Below, one piece after another: positions 16,848 to 24,716 of a DNA stretch of 64,000 nt. The position numbers and the translations under genes are program-made. Source of the stretch: an uncultured Geobacteraceae bacterium (lineage in GTDB: Bacteria; Desulfobacterota; Desulfuromonadia; Geobacterales; Pseudopelobacteraceae); contig CAJAFV010000069.1 in NCBI GenBank assembly GCA_903939115.1, positions 1 through 64,000 of the forward strand, read 5' to 3'. Positions within the stretch are counted from its first letter, which is position 1. Each line of letters opens with the position of its first letter. Under the pieces are notes generated by a model. It was given only the letters and a program-made list of their open reading frames with translations. It was not told where the DNA came from and ran no database searches.

Positions 16848-16964
16848 TAGCGTACGCGGCCTCAAACATTCAGCAGGGGCTGAATCAAACTTCCAGTGGC
16901 GTTTCAGCTCTGTTGTTGCTATTGAGTGACGCAGGTTTTTGTCTTTTCTGAAAGGACGTACAGA

Positions 16965-18167
16965 ATGCCCCTTATTCCGCAAGGAGAGGTCAAGGTCGGC
17001 ACCTCCGAGTTCCGGCGTATTAATGTTGCGCTTTTCTGCGCCGGTTTCGTGACCTTCGTGACCCTCTACGACGTGCAGCCGCTGCTCCCTCTGTTTGCGC
17101 AGGAGTTCAAGGTTTCGCCGGCAATGGCGAGCCTGCCGCTTTCATGTGCCACTATCGCACTGGCACTCGGCATGCTGGTTGCCGGTAGCGTTTCCGAAAC
17201 TCTGGGACGGCGCAAGGTTATGGCTGGTGCGCTCTTCCTGACTTCACTGCTTGCGGTGGCAACGATATTCTGCCATTCGTTTGAATCTATGCTCCTCTTG
17301 CGACTGCTGCAGGGGCTTGTATTGGCCGGCGTACCCTCGGTAGCGATGGCCTATCTGGGAGAAGAGATGGATGCACAGGCGATCGGCCACGCCATGGGTC
17401 TCTATATCAGCGGCAACGCGGTGGGAGGGATGTGCGGACGGATCGGATCGGCACTGCTCTGCACATATGTCCCGTGGCATAGTGCGATTGCCCTGGTCGG
17501 TCTTCTCAGCCTGCTGCTCAGTGTGGTCTTCCTGAAGTGCCTTCCCCCATCCACCAACTTCCACCAGCGACCGTTTAAACTCCGTTACCTGTTTACCTCG
17601 CTGTACCAACACCTGCACGACCCCGGGCTCCTCTGCCTGTACGGACTGGCCTTCCTTTCGATGGGGGGCTTCATCTCACTCTACAACTACATCGGCTTCC
17701 GGCTGTTGGCAGCGCCCTACAATCTCAGCCATTATCAGGTCAGCCTGATATTTCTGGTCTATCTGCTCGGTTCGTTCAGCTCGGGGGTTGCCGGCAGACT
17801 GATTCACCGTTTCGGCCGCCCCTTCATGATCAGGCTGACTCTTGGCGTCATGATGGGGGGGACGCTGATTACGCTGTCCGGATCGCTGCCATTGATAGTT
17901 GCCGGCGTCGGAATTTTCACCTGCGGGTTCTTCAGCGCTCATGCTATCGCGTCGAGTTGGGTCGGCAGGCGCGCCCTGACCGCCAAGGCGCAGGCTGCGT
18001 CGCTTTATCTGTTTGCCTATTATCTCGGCTCAAGTGTTTCCGGCACGGTGGGGGGGCTGTTCTGGCAGAATTATGGCTGGAATGGAGTGGCGACGATGAT
18101 TGCCCTGCTGCTAATGGCTGCCTTCGGAGTGGCGGCACTGCTGCTGCGAATGCCGGTGGTGGAATAG
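16965..18167 (+). CDS. ynfM: MFS transporter, YnfM-like
   Basis: Major facilitator superfamily permease of 400 residues with about 12 membrane segments. It is strongly similar over its length to E. coli YnfM as I recall that sequence: VQPLLPLFAQEF, YISGNAVGGMCGR, FISLYNYIGFRL, YLFAYYLGSSVSGTVGG and FWQNYGWNGV all match. The MFS loop motif appears as SETLGRRKVM. YnfM-type carriers are usually called arabinose-efflux-like permeases; the substrate is unknown. I prefer the ATG at 16965 (AAAGGA upstream) to a GTG 13 codons earlier. The gene is divergent from the lipoprotein operon. Confidence 0.9.
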   Translation: MPLIPQGEVKVGTSEFRRINVALFCAGFVTFVTLYDVQPLLPLFAQEFKVSPAMASLPLSCATIALALGMLVAGSVSETLGRRKVMAGALFLTSLLAVATIFCHSFESMLLLRLLQGLVLAGVPSVAMAYLGEEMDAQAIGHAMGLYISGNAVGGMCGRIGSALLCTYVPWHSAIALVGLLSLLLSVVFLKCLPPSTNFHQRPFKLRYLFTSLYQHLHDPGLLCLYGLAFLSMGGFISLYNYIGFRLLAAPYNLSHYQVSLIFLVYLLGSFSSGVAGRLIHRFGRPFMIRLTLGVMMGGTLITLSGSLPLIVAGVGIFTCGFFSAHAIASSWVGRRALTAKAQAASLYLFAYYLGSSVSGTVGGLFWQNYGWNGVATMIALLLMAAFGVAALLLRMPVVE

Positions 18168-18221
18168 AGCCTCACTGCAGGCGTAAAGAACAACTACTCC
18201 GTGTGTGTGGGAGGGCTTAGG

Positions 18222-18269
18222 ACCCCAATAACGGGGCATGAAGTTGACCCGCCGGTTTTTTGGCGGGTC
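18222..18269. other. Two adjacent hairpins downstream of ynfM
   Basis: CCCC-AATAA-CGGGG (18222-18235) and a perfect 8-base stem GACCCGCC/GGCGGGTC around a T-rich loop (18246-18269). Neither is followed by a T-run on either strand, so they are weak candidates for intrinsic terminators between the convergent ynfM and higA genes. Confidence 0.4.
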
Positions 18270-18335
18270 TAACTTTCTGGAAATTCGGTTTTCTCGGTGT
18301 TGCTTTTTTCATGGTGTCTGATGCTGGAGGCAGGT

Positions 18336-18689
18336 TTAGGCGGTGCGAAGCTTTTTAGTTCGTCCGACTGTGTGCGGTGTTTGACCTTCTGCTTTCCTTG
18401 ACATCATTTCATTGACTAATCGTAATTCCAAGCGGCAGCCGAGTGCGTGTGCGTATTTTTCTAATGTAGCGATTGATGGAGAATGTTTCCCTCGTCCTGA
18501 TTCAAGACGGGCTACAGCAGACTGTGTTGTGCCGATTCGCTCTGCTACCTCAGCTTGTGTGACACCTGCGGCAGCACGAGCTTTGAGAAACTCGTCAAGG
18601 AATCGAAACTCTTCATCCAGTCGATCATATTCTGTTTTTACATCTACCCTTTCAAGGGCACGGGCTTTAAGTTCTTTGTGAGTGAGCAT
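18336..18689 (-). CDS. higA: HigA-type XRE antitoxin
   Basis: Helix-turn-helix protein of 117 residues. The XRE domain (GVTQAEVAERIGTTQSAVARLESGRGKHSPSIATLEKYAHALG) occupies residues about 40-90, after a leader helix with the family-typical EFRFLDEFLKAR. It is the second gene of the pair and starts inside the toxin gene (23-base overlap), the inverted toxin-first order of higBA. It should neutralise HigB and repress the promoter at 19015-19043. Confidence 0.9.
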   Translation of the reverse strand: MLTHKELKARALERVDVKTEYDRLDEEFRFLDEFLKARAAAGVTQAEVAERIGTTQSAVARLESGRGKHSPSIATLEKYAHALGCRLELRLVNEMMSRKAEGQTPHTVGRTKKLRTA

Positions 18690-19008
18690 TTTTGTACTCC
18701 TTCATTCTTCGTTGTGCCGTTTCAAGCTCTCTCGGCGGTGTTTTATCCGATTTCTTAGTGAATTGATGTAACATAACTATTTTTCGGCCAACTATTGTGC
18801 AATAGAAAACCCGTGCTATTCCCTCTGCGGCTTTCAGCCGCAATTCAAAAAGTCCATCTCCCATTGCGCGAGTATGAGGCATGCCGAGATCCGGACCGTA
18901 GACCTCCATTCTGTCAGAATAGCGGAGATAACGACCGAGAAAACCAGACGGCATTGCGAGAATCTCTTCTTGTACAGAATCGTTGAAGTAATTGATTGTC
19001 CAAATCAT
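18667..19008 (-). CDS. higB: HigB-type toxin (phage-derived Gp49-like/DUF891)
   Basis: Toxin of 113 residues in the RelE-superfamily Gp49-like/HigB group. It shows the usual VQEEILAMPSGFLGRYLRYSDRMEVYGPDLGMPHTRAMGDGLFELRLKAAEGIARVFYC pattern and KIVMLHQFTKKSDKTPPRELETA. It would cleave translated mRNA. No Shine-Dalgarno sequence precedes the ATG, and the predicted transcription start falls on or next to it, so translation may be leaderless. Confidence 0.92.
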   Translation of the reverse strand: MIWTINYFNDSVQEEILAMPSGFLGRYLRYSDRMEVYGPDLGMPHTRAMGDGLFELRLKAAEGIARVFYCTIVGRKIVMLHQFTKKSDKTPPRELETAQRRMKEYKNAHSQRT

Positions 19009-19014
19009 GGTTGC

Positions 19015-19043
19015 ACTATAGCATATTTGCTATTTTAGGTCTA
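19015..19043 (-). promoter_or_regulatory. higBA promoter and operator dyad
   Basis: On the minus strand TAGACC (19043-19038), 17-base spacer, then TGC-TATAGT (extended -10, 19020-19015). The dyad ATAGCA-TATT-TGCTAT (19018-19033) overlaps the spacer and -10 box and is the likely HigA operator. Confidence 0.5.
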
Positions 19044-19177
19044 TTAGATTTTTGTAAATATAGGGAGGGTCCCTTTTCCTCTTTCCTTCATCGACAATAT
19101 TTTCTGGATGAATTCCTCTGGTATAAACGGTGATTGAATATCTTTATGCATCATGCTGATTACAGTTTTTCGAGTTT

Positions 19178-19420
19178 GTGTTAGATAAAATAGCTGTCAG
19201 ATTTGTCGATGCCCTGATTGACCATGCGGAAGTCAATTTACCCGCTAACCCGTGCAGCGGCAGGGTTGTACCGGAAATAGGCAATTCTGAAATCCGGGAA
19301 TTGATTTACCGTGGATACCGCATTATCTACCGCATCAAAGGGGAAATACTTGAAATTATGACCGTTTTTGGAGGGCATCGTTTGTTGCGGCTGGATGAAT
19401 CCGCGGGCGGAAATCTTTAG
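19178..19420 (+). pseudogene. ParE/RelE-type toxin remnant lacking its N-terminus and antitoxin
   Basis: An 80-residue frame from a GTG matches the central and C-terminal part of ParE-type toxins (ARFVDALIDHAEVNLPANP..GRVVPEIGNSEIRELIYRGYRIIYRI, EIMTVFGGHRLL). About 15-20 N-terminal residues, normally an SxxAxxDL helix, are missing. The frame is closed by a TGA at 19157-19159, and no antitoxin gene lies upstream. It is best read as a decayed toxin gene. A short functional orphan is possible but less likely. Confidence 0.7.
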
Positions 19421-20571
19421 CCTGCTTTCCCTTCATAATGCAGCTCTTCTCCCGGAATATTTTCCCATTCGCCCTGATCTGTCCAGCGCATGATGCTGTG
19501 CAGCTTGAGCGGCACCCGCGAGGTGCGGGGATCAAGTTCATGATGGGGCGGAAGATTGAACACAAAGAGGCGGGTATCGTCACCGAATCGCAGCCGACAG
19601 ACCGGTGCGCCGCCGAAATCGTCGGTTTTGAATTCCTTCAGAGTGTGTTTCTGTATCCGGTGGTGCCGGTTGAGGACCACGCTGGAGTGGCCGTAAGAGG
19701 CCGTCGGCGTGACCCCTTCGATGGTTGTTTCGTTGGAACTGTTGCCGAAAACAGTTACCGTTTCCCGTACGCCCGGAGTGTCTTCAAGGTACTCGCCATA
19801 GAAACCGCTGATCACATCCCGATAGGAGTGATGCTCCGGCTTTGGATTGCACTGGATGACAAACATCGCGTCGAGTCCCTGACGAGTCGTGAAAAAGAGC
19901 TGGTTGGCATGGTCGATGATTCGCTTGATGTTCGATGAGTAGAGGTCCCGATACAGATAATCAAGGCAGATGAGGGCCATGAAATTGAAACAGCCGGGCC
20001 GACTGTGAAAGAAGTAGAAGTGACGTCCCCGGTAAAGGTCATGGTACTTTTCCAGGAGCTCCTCGGCGTGAAACGGGTGGCTCTTGGCCTCCAGAAACAC
20101 CCGTAGTCTGCCGGTTGCCTCCTTGATGGCGATACAGCACCAGTTGACCGGCATTTCCCGAACGTTTCCCCCGGCGATATCCCGGTCAACCGCCGGGATG
20201 GCATCAGCGTTGTCCTCGTGGAAGCGCTCGAGTAGATCCCGGTAGACATGAAGCCGGACCGGCTCTACTCCGAAGATGGTAACCGTATTGGGGTGGAATT
20301 TCTGCTGCAGGATTTCCAGCATTTCATCGAAACGACTGAAAGGGAGCGCGGCTTCCGGCAGCATCAGGAAGTGAAGCCTCCGCAGGTACCCCTCCGCTTC
20401 GATAATTTTGTCGAGGAGCCCCCGAATTTGAGACCACTTCTCCTCGGGATTCGCCAGGACAAAGCTGTGCTCCACCTTCTGCAGGCGGTTGGGAATCTGG
20501 GCCACCATACAGTGCAGATGCTCGCCGATGGGAAATTCAAGGTTAATTTCTTTATCGATGATCGCAACCAT
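19417..20571 (-). CDS. Nitrilase-fold (carbon-nitrogen hydrolase superfamily) protein, uncharacterised
   Basis: Protein of 384 residues, not a standard named family to me. The Glu-Lys-Cys triad of nitrilase-fold hydrolases can be placed: Glu73 in LMLPEAALP, Lys163 in LEAKSHPFHAEE and Cys202 in LICLDYLY (C-x-D as in the family). TVTIFGVEPV corresponds to the GS-P strand. It is longer than typical 260-300-residue members, with extra sequence after the Cys and near the C-terminus. The upstream gene, 6 bases away, is a NUDIX hydrolase, and toxin-antitoxin genes are adjacent. Nitrilase domains also occur fused to reverse transcriptases in some defence systems; this one stands alone. Substrate unknown. 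Confidence 0.7.
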   Translation of the reverse strand: MVAIIDKEINLEFPIGEHLHCMVAQIPNRLQKVEHSFVLANPEEKWSQIRGLLDKIIEAEGYLRRLHFLMLPEAALPFSRFDEMLEILQQKFHPNTVTIFGVEPVRLHVYRDLLERFHEDNADAIPAVDRDIAGGNVREMPVNWCCIAIKEATGRLRVFLEAKSHPFHAEELLEKYHDLYRGRHFYFFHSRPGCFNFMALICLDYLYRDLYSSNIKRIIDHANQLFFTTRQGLDAMFVIQCNPKPEHHSYRDVISGFYGEYLEDTPGVRETVTVFGNSSNETTIEGVTPTASYGHSSVVLNRHHRIQKHTLKEFKTDDFGGAPVCRLRFGDDTRLFVFNLPPHHELDPRTSRVPLKLHSIMRWTDQGEWENIPGEELHYEGKAG

Positions 20572-20577
20572 ATAGCC

Positions 20578-21024
20578 TTAATCTATCTCGCAGTAGTGGG
20601 GGTCAGGAAATAGTTTGTCCAGAATAAATTTTGTCCCCTTGGGCATGTTGTATTGCCACAGCTCACTCTTCGGAACCCAGCGGGCCTCGGCAACCTCGGC
20701 ATCATTGTGGTTTAATTCGTTACTGAGCGGATGGCAGCGATAGTAGAGAATGACGAAATGATAATGATCCTCACCCGGTGTTACATGTTCAAAAACATCC
20801 AGCAGATTCTGAACTTCCACTTCAAGACCAACCTCCTCGAATACTTCGCGCTTAACAGCCTGGATAATCGGCTCTCCGAGGTCAATCTTTCCACCGGGCA
20901 TAACCCACTGCCCCAGAAAAGGAGGAATATTCCGTTTAGTCAGGAGGACTTCACCGGCAAAGTTGATGATCACCGCCACGACAGAGGTGACCACGTAATC
21001 TTTTTTGAATTTTGGTTTGGGCAT
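20578..21024 (-). CDS. NUDIX hydrolase
   Basis: Hydrolase of 148 residues cleaving nucleoside diphosphates linked to another moiety. The Nudix box GX5EX7REUXEEXGU is complete within GGKIDLGEPIIQAVKREVFEEVGLEV. The upstream FLGQWVMPGG and the following DHYHFVILYYRCHP are typical of MutT/ADP-ribose-type members. It is first in a two-gene run with the nitrilase-fold gene, 6 bases apart, so the pair is probably one functional unit. Substrate class cannot be fixed from the box alone. Confidence 0.92.
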   Translation of the reverse strand: MPKPKFKKDYVVTSVVAVIINFAGEVLLTKRNIPPFLGQWVMPGGKIDLGEPIIQAVKREVFEEVGLEVEVQNLLDVFEHVTPGEDHYHFVILYYRCHPLSNELNHNDAEVAEARWVPKSELWQYNMPKGTKFILDKLFPDPHYCEID

Positions 21025-21126
21025 AAAGCCTCTCGGCAGTTGTCACCGCCTGGGAATGCGACTGGCCGTGCAAAGGATAGCGGGTAGAGGAGCGTCGTGC
21101 AACTTATTTAGTTTCGGCCGCTGGTT

Positions 21127-23025
21127 CTAACTCTTCTGGCTCTCCAGCTCATCCCAGCGGAGGAACGCCGCTTCCAGCTCCTGCTCCAGCGCGGCCAGAC
21201 GGGCATTAACCGTGACCACTTCCCCTCCGGCGCTTTTGTAGAAATCAGGATCGGCCAGACGGGCGTGCAGCTCTTGCTGTTCCTTCTCAATAGCTGCCAT
21301 CAGCTCCGGCAGGGCATCCAGCTCGCGTTGATCATTGAAAGAGAGTTTGCGGGCCTTCTCCTTTTGAGGTTTTCCCTTTTCCTGTACCGCTTTCTGAGCC
21401 GTCTGGAGTCCGCTCGCGACTGCACTCTCCGCTGCGACCTGACTCAGCCAGTCGTCGTACCCTCCGATAAACTCCCGCACCGAACCATCACCGGACAGCA
21501 CCAGCGTACTGGAGACGACGTTGTTGAGAAATTCACGGTCGTGGCTTACCAGCAGCAGCGTGCCGGGATATTCCATCAGCAGATCTTCGAGCAGGTCAAG
21601 CGTTTCGGCATCAAGATCGTTGGTCGGTTCATCCATGACGAGGATATTGGATGGCTTGGTAAAAAGTTTCGCCAGCAGGAGCCGGTTACGCTCACCGCCG
21701 GAGAGGATGCTGACCGGAGAACGCGCCCGCTCGGGCGAGAAGAGAAAGTCCTGCAGATAGCCGATTATATGGCGCGGTTGACCATTGATAATAAGGGTAT
21801 CGTTCCCTTCCCCGACATTTTCCTGCACGCTTTTGTCCATATCCAGCTGTTCACGCAGCTGATCGAAATAAATCACCTCGCGGCGGGTACCGAGCTTTAT
21901 CTCCCCCTGTTGCGGTTCCAGTTCACCGAGCAGCAGACGGAGCAGCGTTGTTTTGCCGGAACCGTTCGGGCCGATGATGCCGATCCGGTCACCACGCATG
22001 ATCGTGGTGGAGAGACCTGAGACGATCGGCCTGTCGTTATAGGCAAATGTCACTCCGATCGCCTCTGCGACCAGCGCACCGGAACGATCCGCCACCTGCA
22101 GCTGGATTTTGGCCGTCCCCTGCCGTTCACGCCGCTGACGGGACTCTTCGCGCAGCTTTTTGAGCGCCCGTACTCTCCCCTCATTACGAGTGCGGCGGGC
22201 TTTGATCCCCTGCCTGACCCAGACCTCTTCCTGGGCCAGCTTCTTATCGAACAGAGCCCGGCGGGTTATCTCGGCCTCGAGCAGTGCTTCGCGCCGCTCG
22301 ACAAATTCGTCGTAGCCGCAGGAAAACGCGTAAATCCGGCCGCGATCAAGTTCTGCGATCCTGTTGGACAGTCGGCGGGCAAAAGCGCGGTCATGGGTCA
22401 CAAACAGCACGGTTCTGACATTTTTGGCAAGAAACTCCTCCAGCCAGAGGATCGTGTCGATATCAAGGTGGTTGGTCGGCTCGTCCAGTATAAGGATGTC
22501 CGGGTTAGAGACCAGAGCACGGGCCAGCAGCACCCGACGTTTGGTCCCCCCGGAGAGTTCGGCGAACTCCGCTTCAGCGTCCAGATCGAGACGGTTCAAC
22601 ACCCGCTCCACCTCTTGATGCAGGTTCCAGCCGTCATTCTCCTCCAGCTCTTTTTGCAGCGTTTCGAGTCGGGCCAGCAGCTTATCGCTGCAGTCATGTG
22701 CCAGTTCGTGGCTGACATGGTGGTATTCCGCAAGCACCGCGGCAGCGGTGCCCATACCGGACGCAACTACGTCAAAAACATTCCCAGTCAGTCCCTGCGG
22801 AACATCCTGAGTCAGCTGAGCCACTTTGAGCCCCTGCAGACGTTGAACCTCCCCCCCTTCAGGGATCTGTTCTCCACCGATCAGTTTCAGCAGTGTCGAT
22901 TTGCCGCTGCCGTTACGCCCCATAAGGCAGAGTCGGTCACCCGCCTCTATCTGCAGATTGATGCCGTTAAAAAGCGGGGGACCGCCGAAAGCCAGGGTTA
23001 TGTCGCGTAGGGATATTAGTGCCAC
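21127..23025 (-). CDS. uup: ABC-F ATPase Uup
   Basis: Soluble tandem ATPase of 632 residues with no membrane domain. Two ABC cassettes are complete: GRNGSGKST, LSGGTKRRVLLA and ILILDEPTNHLD in the first, then GPNGSGKTT, LSGGERNRLLLA and ILVMDEPTNDLD in the second, joined by the charged ABC-F linker. The C-terminal ~100 residues form the coiled-coil extension typical of Uup (LMAAIEKEQQELHARLADPDFYKS, RLAALEQELEAAF). Uup acts on ribosomes and limits precise excision of transposons in E. coli. The gene is monocistronic and divergent from mtgA. Confidence 0.92.
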   Translation of the reverse strand: MALISLRDITLAFGGPPLFNGINLQIEAGDRLCLMGRNGSGKSTLLKLIGGEQIPEGGEVQRLQGLKVAQLTQDVPQGLTGNVFDVVASGMGTAAAVLAEYHHVSHELAHDCSDKLLARLETLQKELEENDGWNLHQEVERVLNRLDLDAEAEFAELSGGTKRRVLLARALVSNPDILILDEPTNHLDIDTILWLEEFLAKNVRTVLFVTHDRAFARRLSNRIAELDRGRIYAFSCGYDEFVERREALLEAEITRRALFDKKLAQEEVWVRQGIKARRTRNEGRVRALKKLREESRQRRERQGTAKIQLQVADRSGALVAEAIGVTFAYNDRPIVSGLSTTIMRGDRIGIIGPNGSGKTTLLRLLLGELEPQQGEIKLGTRREVIYFDQLREQLDMDKSVQENVGEGNDTLIINGQPRHIIGYLQDFLFSPERARSPVSILSGGERNRLLLAKLFTKPSNILVMDEPTNDLDAETLDLLEDLLMEYPGTLLLVSHDREFLNNVVSSTLVLSGDGSVREFIGGYDDWLSQVAAESAVASGLQTAQKAVQEKGKPQKEKARKLSFNDQRELDALPELMAAIEKEQQELHARLADPDFYKSAGGEVVTVNARLAALEQELEAAFLRWDELESQKS

Positions 23026-23372
23026 GGTTGCCTCATGAATTGGTTTTGTTTTTGTTTTCCAGAGAGGAATGGTCTGAGACCAAACCTGTTTCGTAAGTAA
23101 ATGCGTTGAGGCGTGGAAGAAACGGGGGAGGATTTCACATTCACGTTGCCTGGCCGAAGTTCAGATGTTTTTCGGCGTTTGCGCTTCATCACGTAATGTG
23201 ATGACAAACTTTGGCACCATTGTCAAATTGAATTCTTTTCCTGACAGGATAAAACAGGATAAAAAACATATTTTGAGAGGCCACTCGGAATTCAAAGGCA
23301 CTGACAAAGGCACTGACAAAGGCCCTTTTCTGTTATCATGCCGAGAAATATCATTTTCACGACGAGGTACCA
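23026..23372. other. 347-base divergent gap with dyad and tandem repeats, no gene
   Basis: No coding frame is supported here. A perfect dyad TCATCAC-GTAAT-GTGATGA lies at 23186-23204. Two short tandem duplications follow: ACAGGATAAA twice at 23244-23263, and GGCACTGACAAA twice at 23297-23320. No convincing promoter was found for either flanking gene. The dyad is a candidate operator. Confidence 0.5.
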
Positions 23373-24200
23373 TTGAAGGTAATTTCATGGCTTGCGGCCA
23401 TCATCATCGGAGGCATCGTCTTCTATGCCCTCTACATCGGTATCGCGCTCTACCGACTGCCATCTATTGCTCTGCTCGCCGACCGAAATATGAATCTGAC
23501 TATCCAGGTCATAGACTGGCAGGGGAAGTTTCACCCTGCGGTAGTAGGGCCGGGGAATCCCAGATGGACTCCGATGGAGAGTATTCCGCCAGAGATGAAG
23601 TGGGCGGTCATCGTGGCTGAAGACGCCAACTTCTACCGGCACGACGGGATTGATATAAAAGCGATCAAAGACGCCATAAAGTATGATCTGGAGAAGAAGC
23701 GCCTTGCACGCGGCGCCTCGACCATCACCCAGCAGACGGCGAAGAACCTCTTTCTCTCCCGGGAAAAGAGCGTGACCCGCAAGATCGAAGAAATCTACCT
23801 CGCCAAGCGGATGGAGCAGGAACTGACCAAGGGACGGATCCTCGAGCTTTACCTCAACATTGTTGAGCTGGGACCTATGGTGTATGGGATCGGCCATGGG
23901 TCCCGCTACTATTTCGACAAGCCGGCCAGCTCCCTCTCGGCTCGCGAATGCGCTTTCCTGGCGGCCATGCTTCCCGGCCCCCAGAAGGTCTACAACCCGT
24001 ACCGCCACCTTGATCGGGTGCTGAAGCGTTCCGAAATGGTGCTGCGACTCTTGCGGCAGAAGGGCGTGTTGACCGAAGCGGAGTACCGCCAAGCCTTGGC
24101 GGAGACGCCGAATATCGCCGGGATGCAGAAAAAAGTGGACCAGAGCTTCGCGGCGAAGACCCGGAGATTCTTCAGGGACCTGTTTGGGGTTTTCCGGTGA
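23373..24200 (+). CDS. mtgA: Monofunctional biosynthetic peptidoglycan transglycosylase
   Basis: Glycosyltransferase family 51 enzyme of 275 residues that polymerises lipid II into glycan strands. One N-terminal membrane segment (AAIIIGGIVFYALYIGIALY) anchors it. Motifs are complete: EDANFYRHDGID with catalytic Glu83, GASTITQQTAKNLFLS, RKIEEIYLAKRME and KGRILELYLNIVELG. No transpeptidase domain follows, so it is the monofunctional form. The start is a TTG at 23373 with GAGG upstream; no in-frame ATG fits without losing the membrane anchor. Its stop is 144 bases before the signalling cluster. Confidence 0.93.
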   Translation: MKVISWLAAIIIGGIVFYALYIGIALYRLPSIALLADRNMNLTIQVIDWQGKFHPAVVGPGNPRWTPMESIPPEMKWAVIVAEDANFYRHDGIDIKAIKDAIKYDLEKKRLARGASTITQQTAKNLFLSREKSVTRKIEEIYLAKRMEQELTKGRILELYLNIVELGPMVYGIGHGSRYYFDKPASSLSARECAFLAAMLPGPQKVYNPYRHLDRVLKRSEMVLRLLRQKGVLTEAEYRQALAETPNIAGMQKKVDQSFAAKTRRFFRDLFGVFR

Positions 24201-24344
24201 GCAACTGATTGGGCTCAGTGATTGGGTTCCGTACTTCTGAAGAAAATATTCCGGCGGGACATCAAAAAGACGTTCCCATGTTCTATTTATCGGATATAAT
24301 CTCCGACCGAAATATGACTGTGTGAAACGGGGGGACACAATAAG

Positions 24345-24716
24345 ATGAGTAAGAAAATTATTCTAGCGGTAGATGATGAGCCGAATATTCTGATGTCTAT
24401 CGAGTTCATCCTTGATATGGAGGGCTATGAAGTCCATACGGCACGGGATGGGGATGATGCACTGGAAGCGGCGGAACGCGTACGACCGGATCTGATCCTG
24501 CTGGACATTAATATGCCGCGCAAAGACGGCTACGAAGTATGCCGGATTCTGCGCGAGCGGGAAAACATGGCCGGGACAAAGGTGATCATGCTGACGGCCA
24601 AGGGGCAGGCCCTGGAAAAAAAGAAGGGATTGGAGGTGGGAGCGGACGACTATGTAACCAAACCGTTCAGCGCCGATGAGCTGTTGAGTGCGATTCGGAC
24701 CTGTATCGGATCATGA
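24345..24716 (+). CDS. Single-domain response regulator
   Basis: Receiver domain of 123 residues with no output domain. Acidic pocket Asp10-Asp11, phosphoacceptor Asp54 (LLDINMP), Thr83 (MLTAKG) and Lys106 (VTKPF) are all in place, so it should be phosphorylatable. Its stop overlaps the start of the next gene (ATGA), tying it to the pseudokinase-exonuclease. The SSF-type histidine kinase two genes downstream is the obvious phosphodonor. CheY-like proteins of this kind work by protein contact rather than DNA binding. Confidence 0.95.
   Translation: MSKKIILAVDDEPNILMSIEFILDMEGYEVHTARDGDDALEAAERVRPDLILLDINMPRKDGYEVCRILRERENMAGTKVIMLTAKGQALEKKKGLEVGADDYVTKPFSADELLSAIRTCIGS

Noticed and set aside
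18217..18312. 31-residue basic open frame downstream of higA on the minus strand
   Set aside because: No Shine-Dalgarno sequence, and its composition comes from the two hairpins at 18222-18269. Not enough to call a gene.
24201..24344. TATAAT at 24295-24300 as promoter of the signalling cluster
   Set aside because: No -35 hexamer stands at a usable distance and no extended -10 is present; left unassigned.
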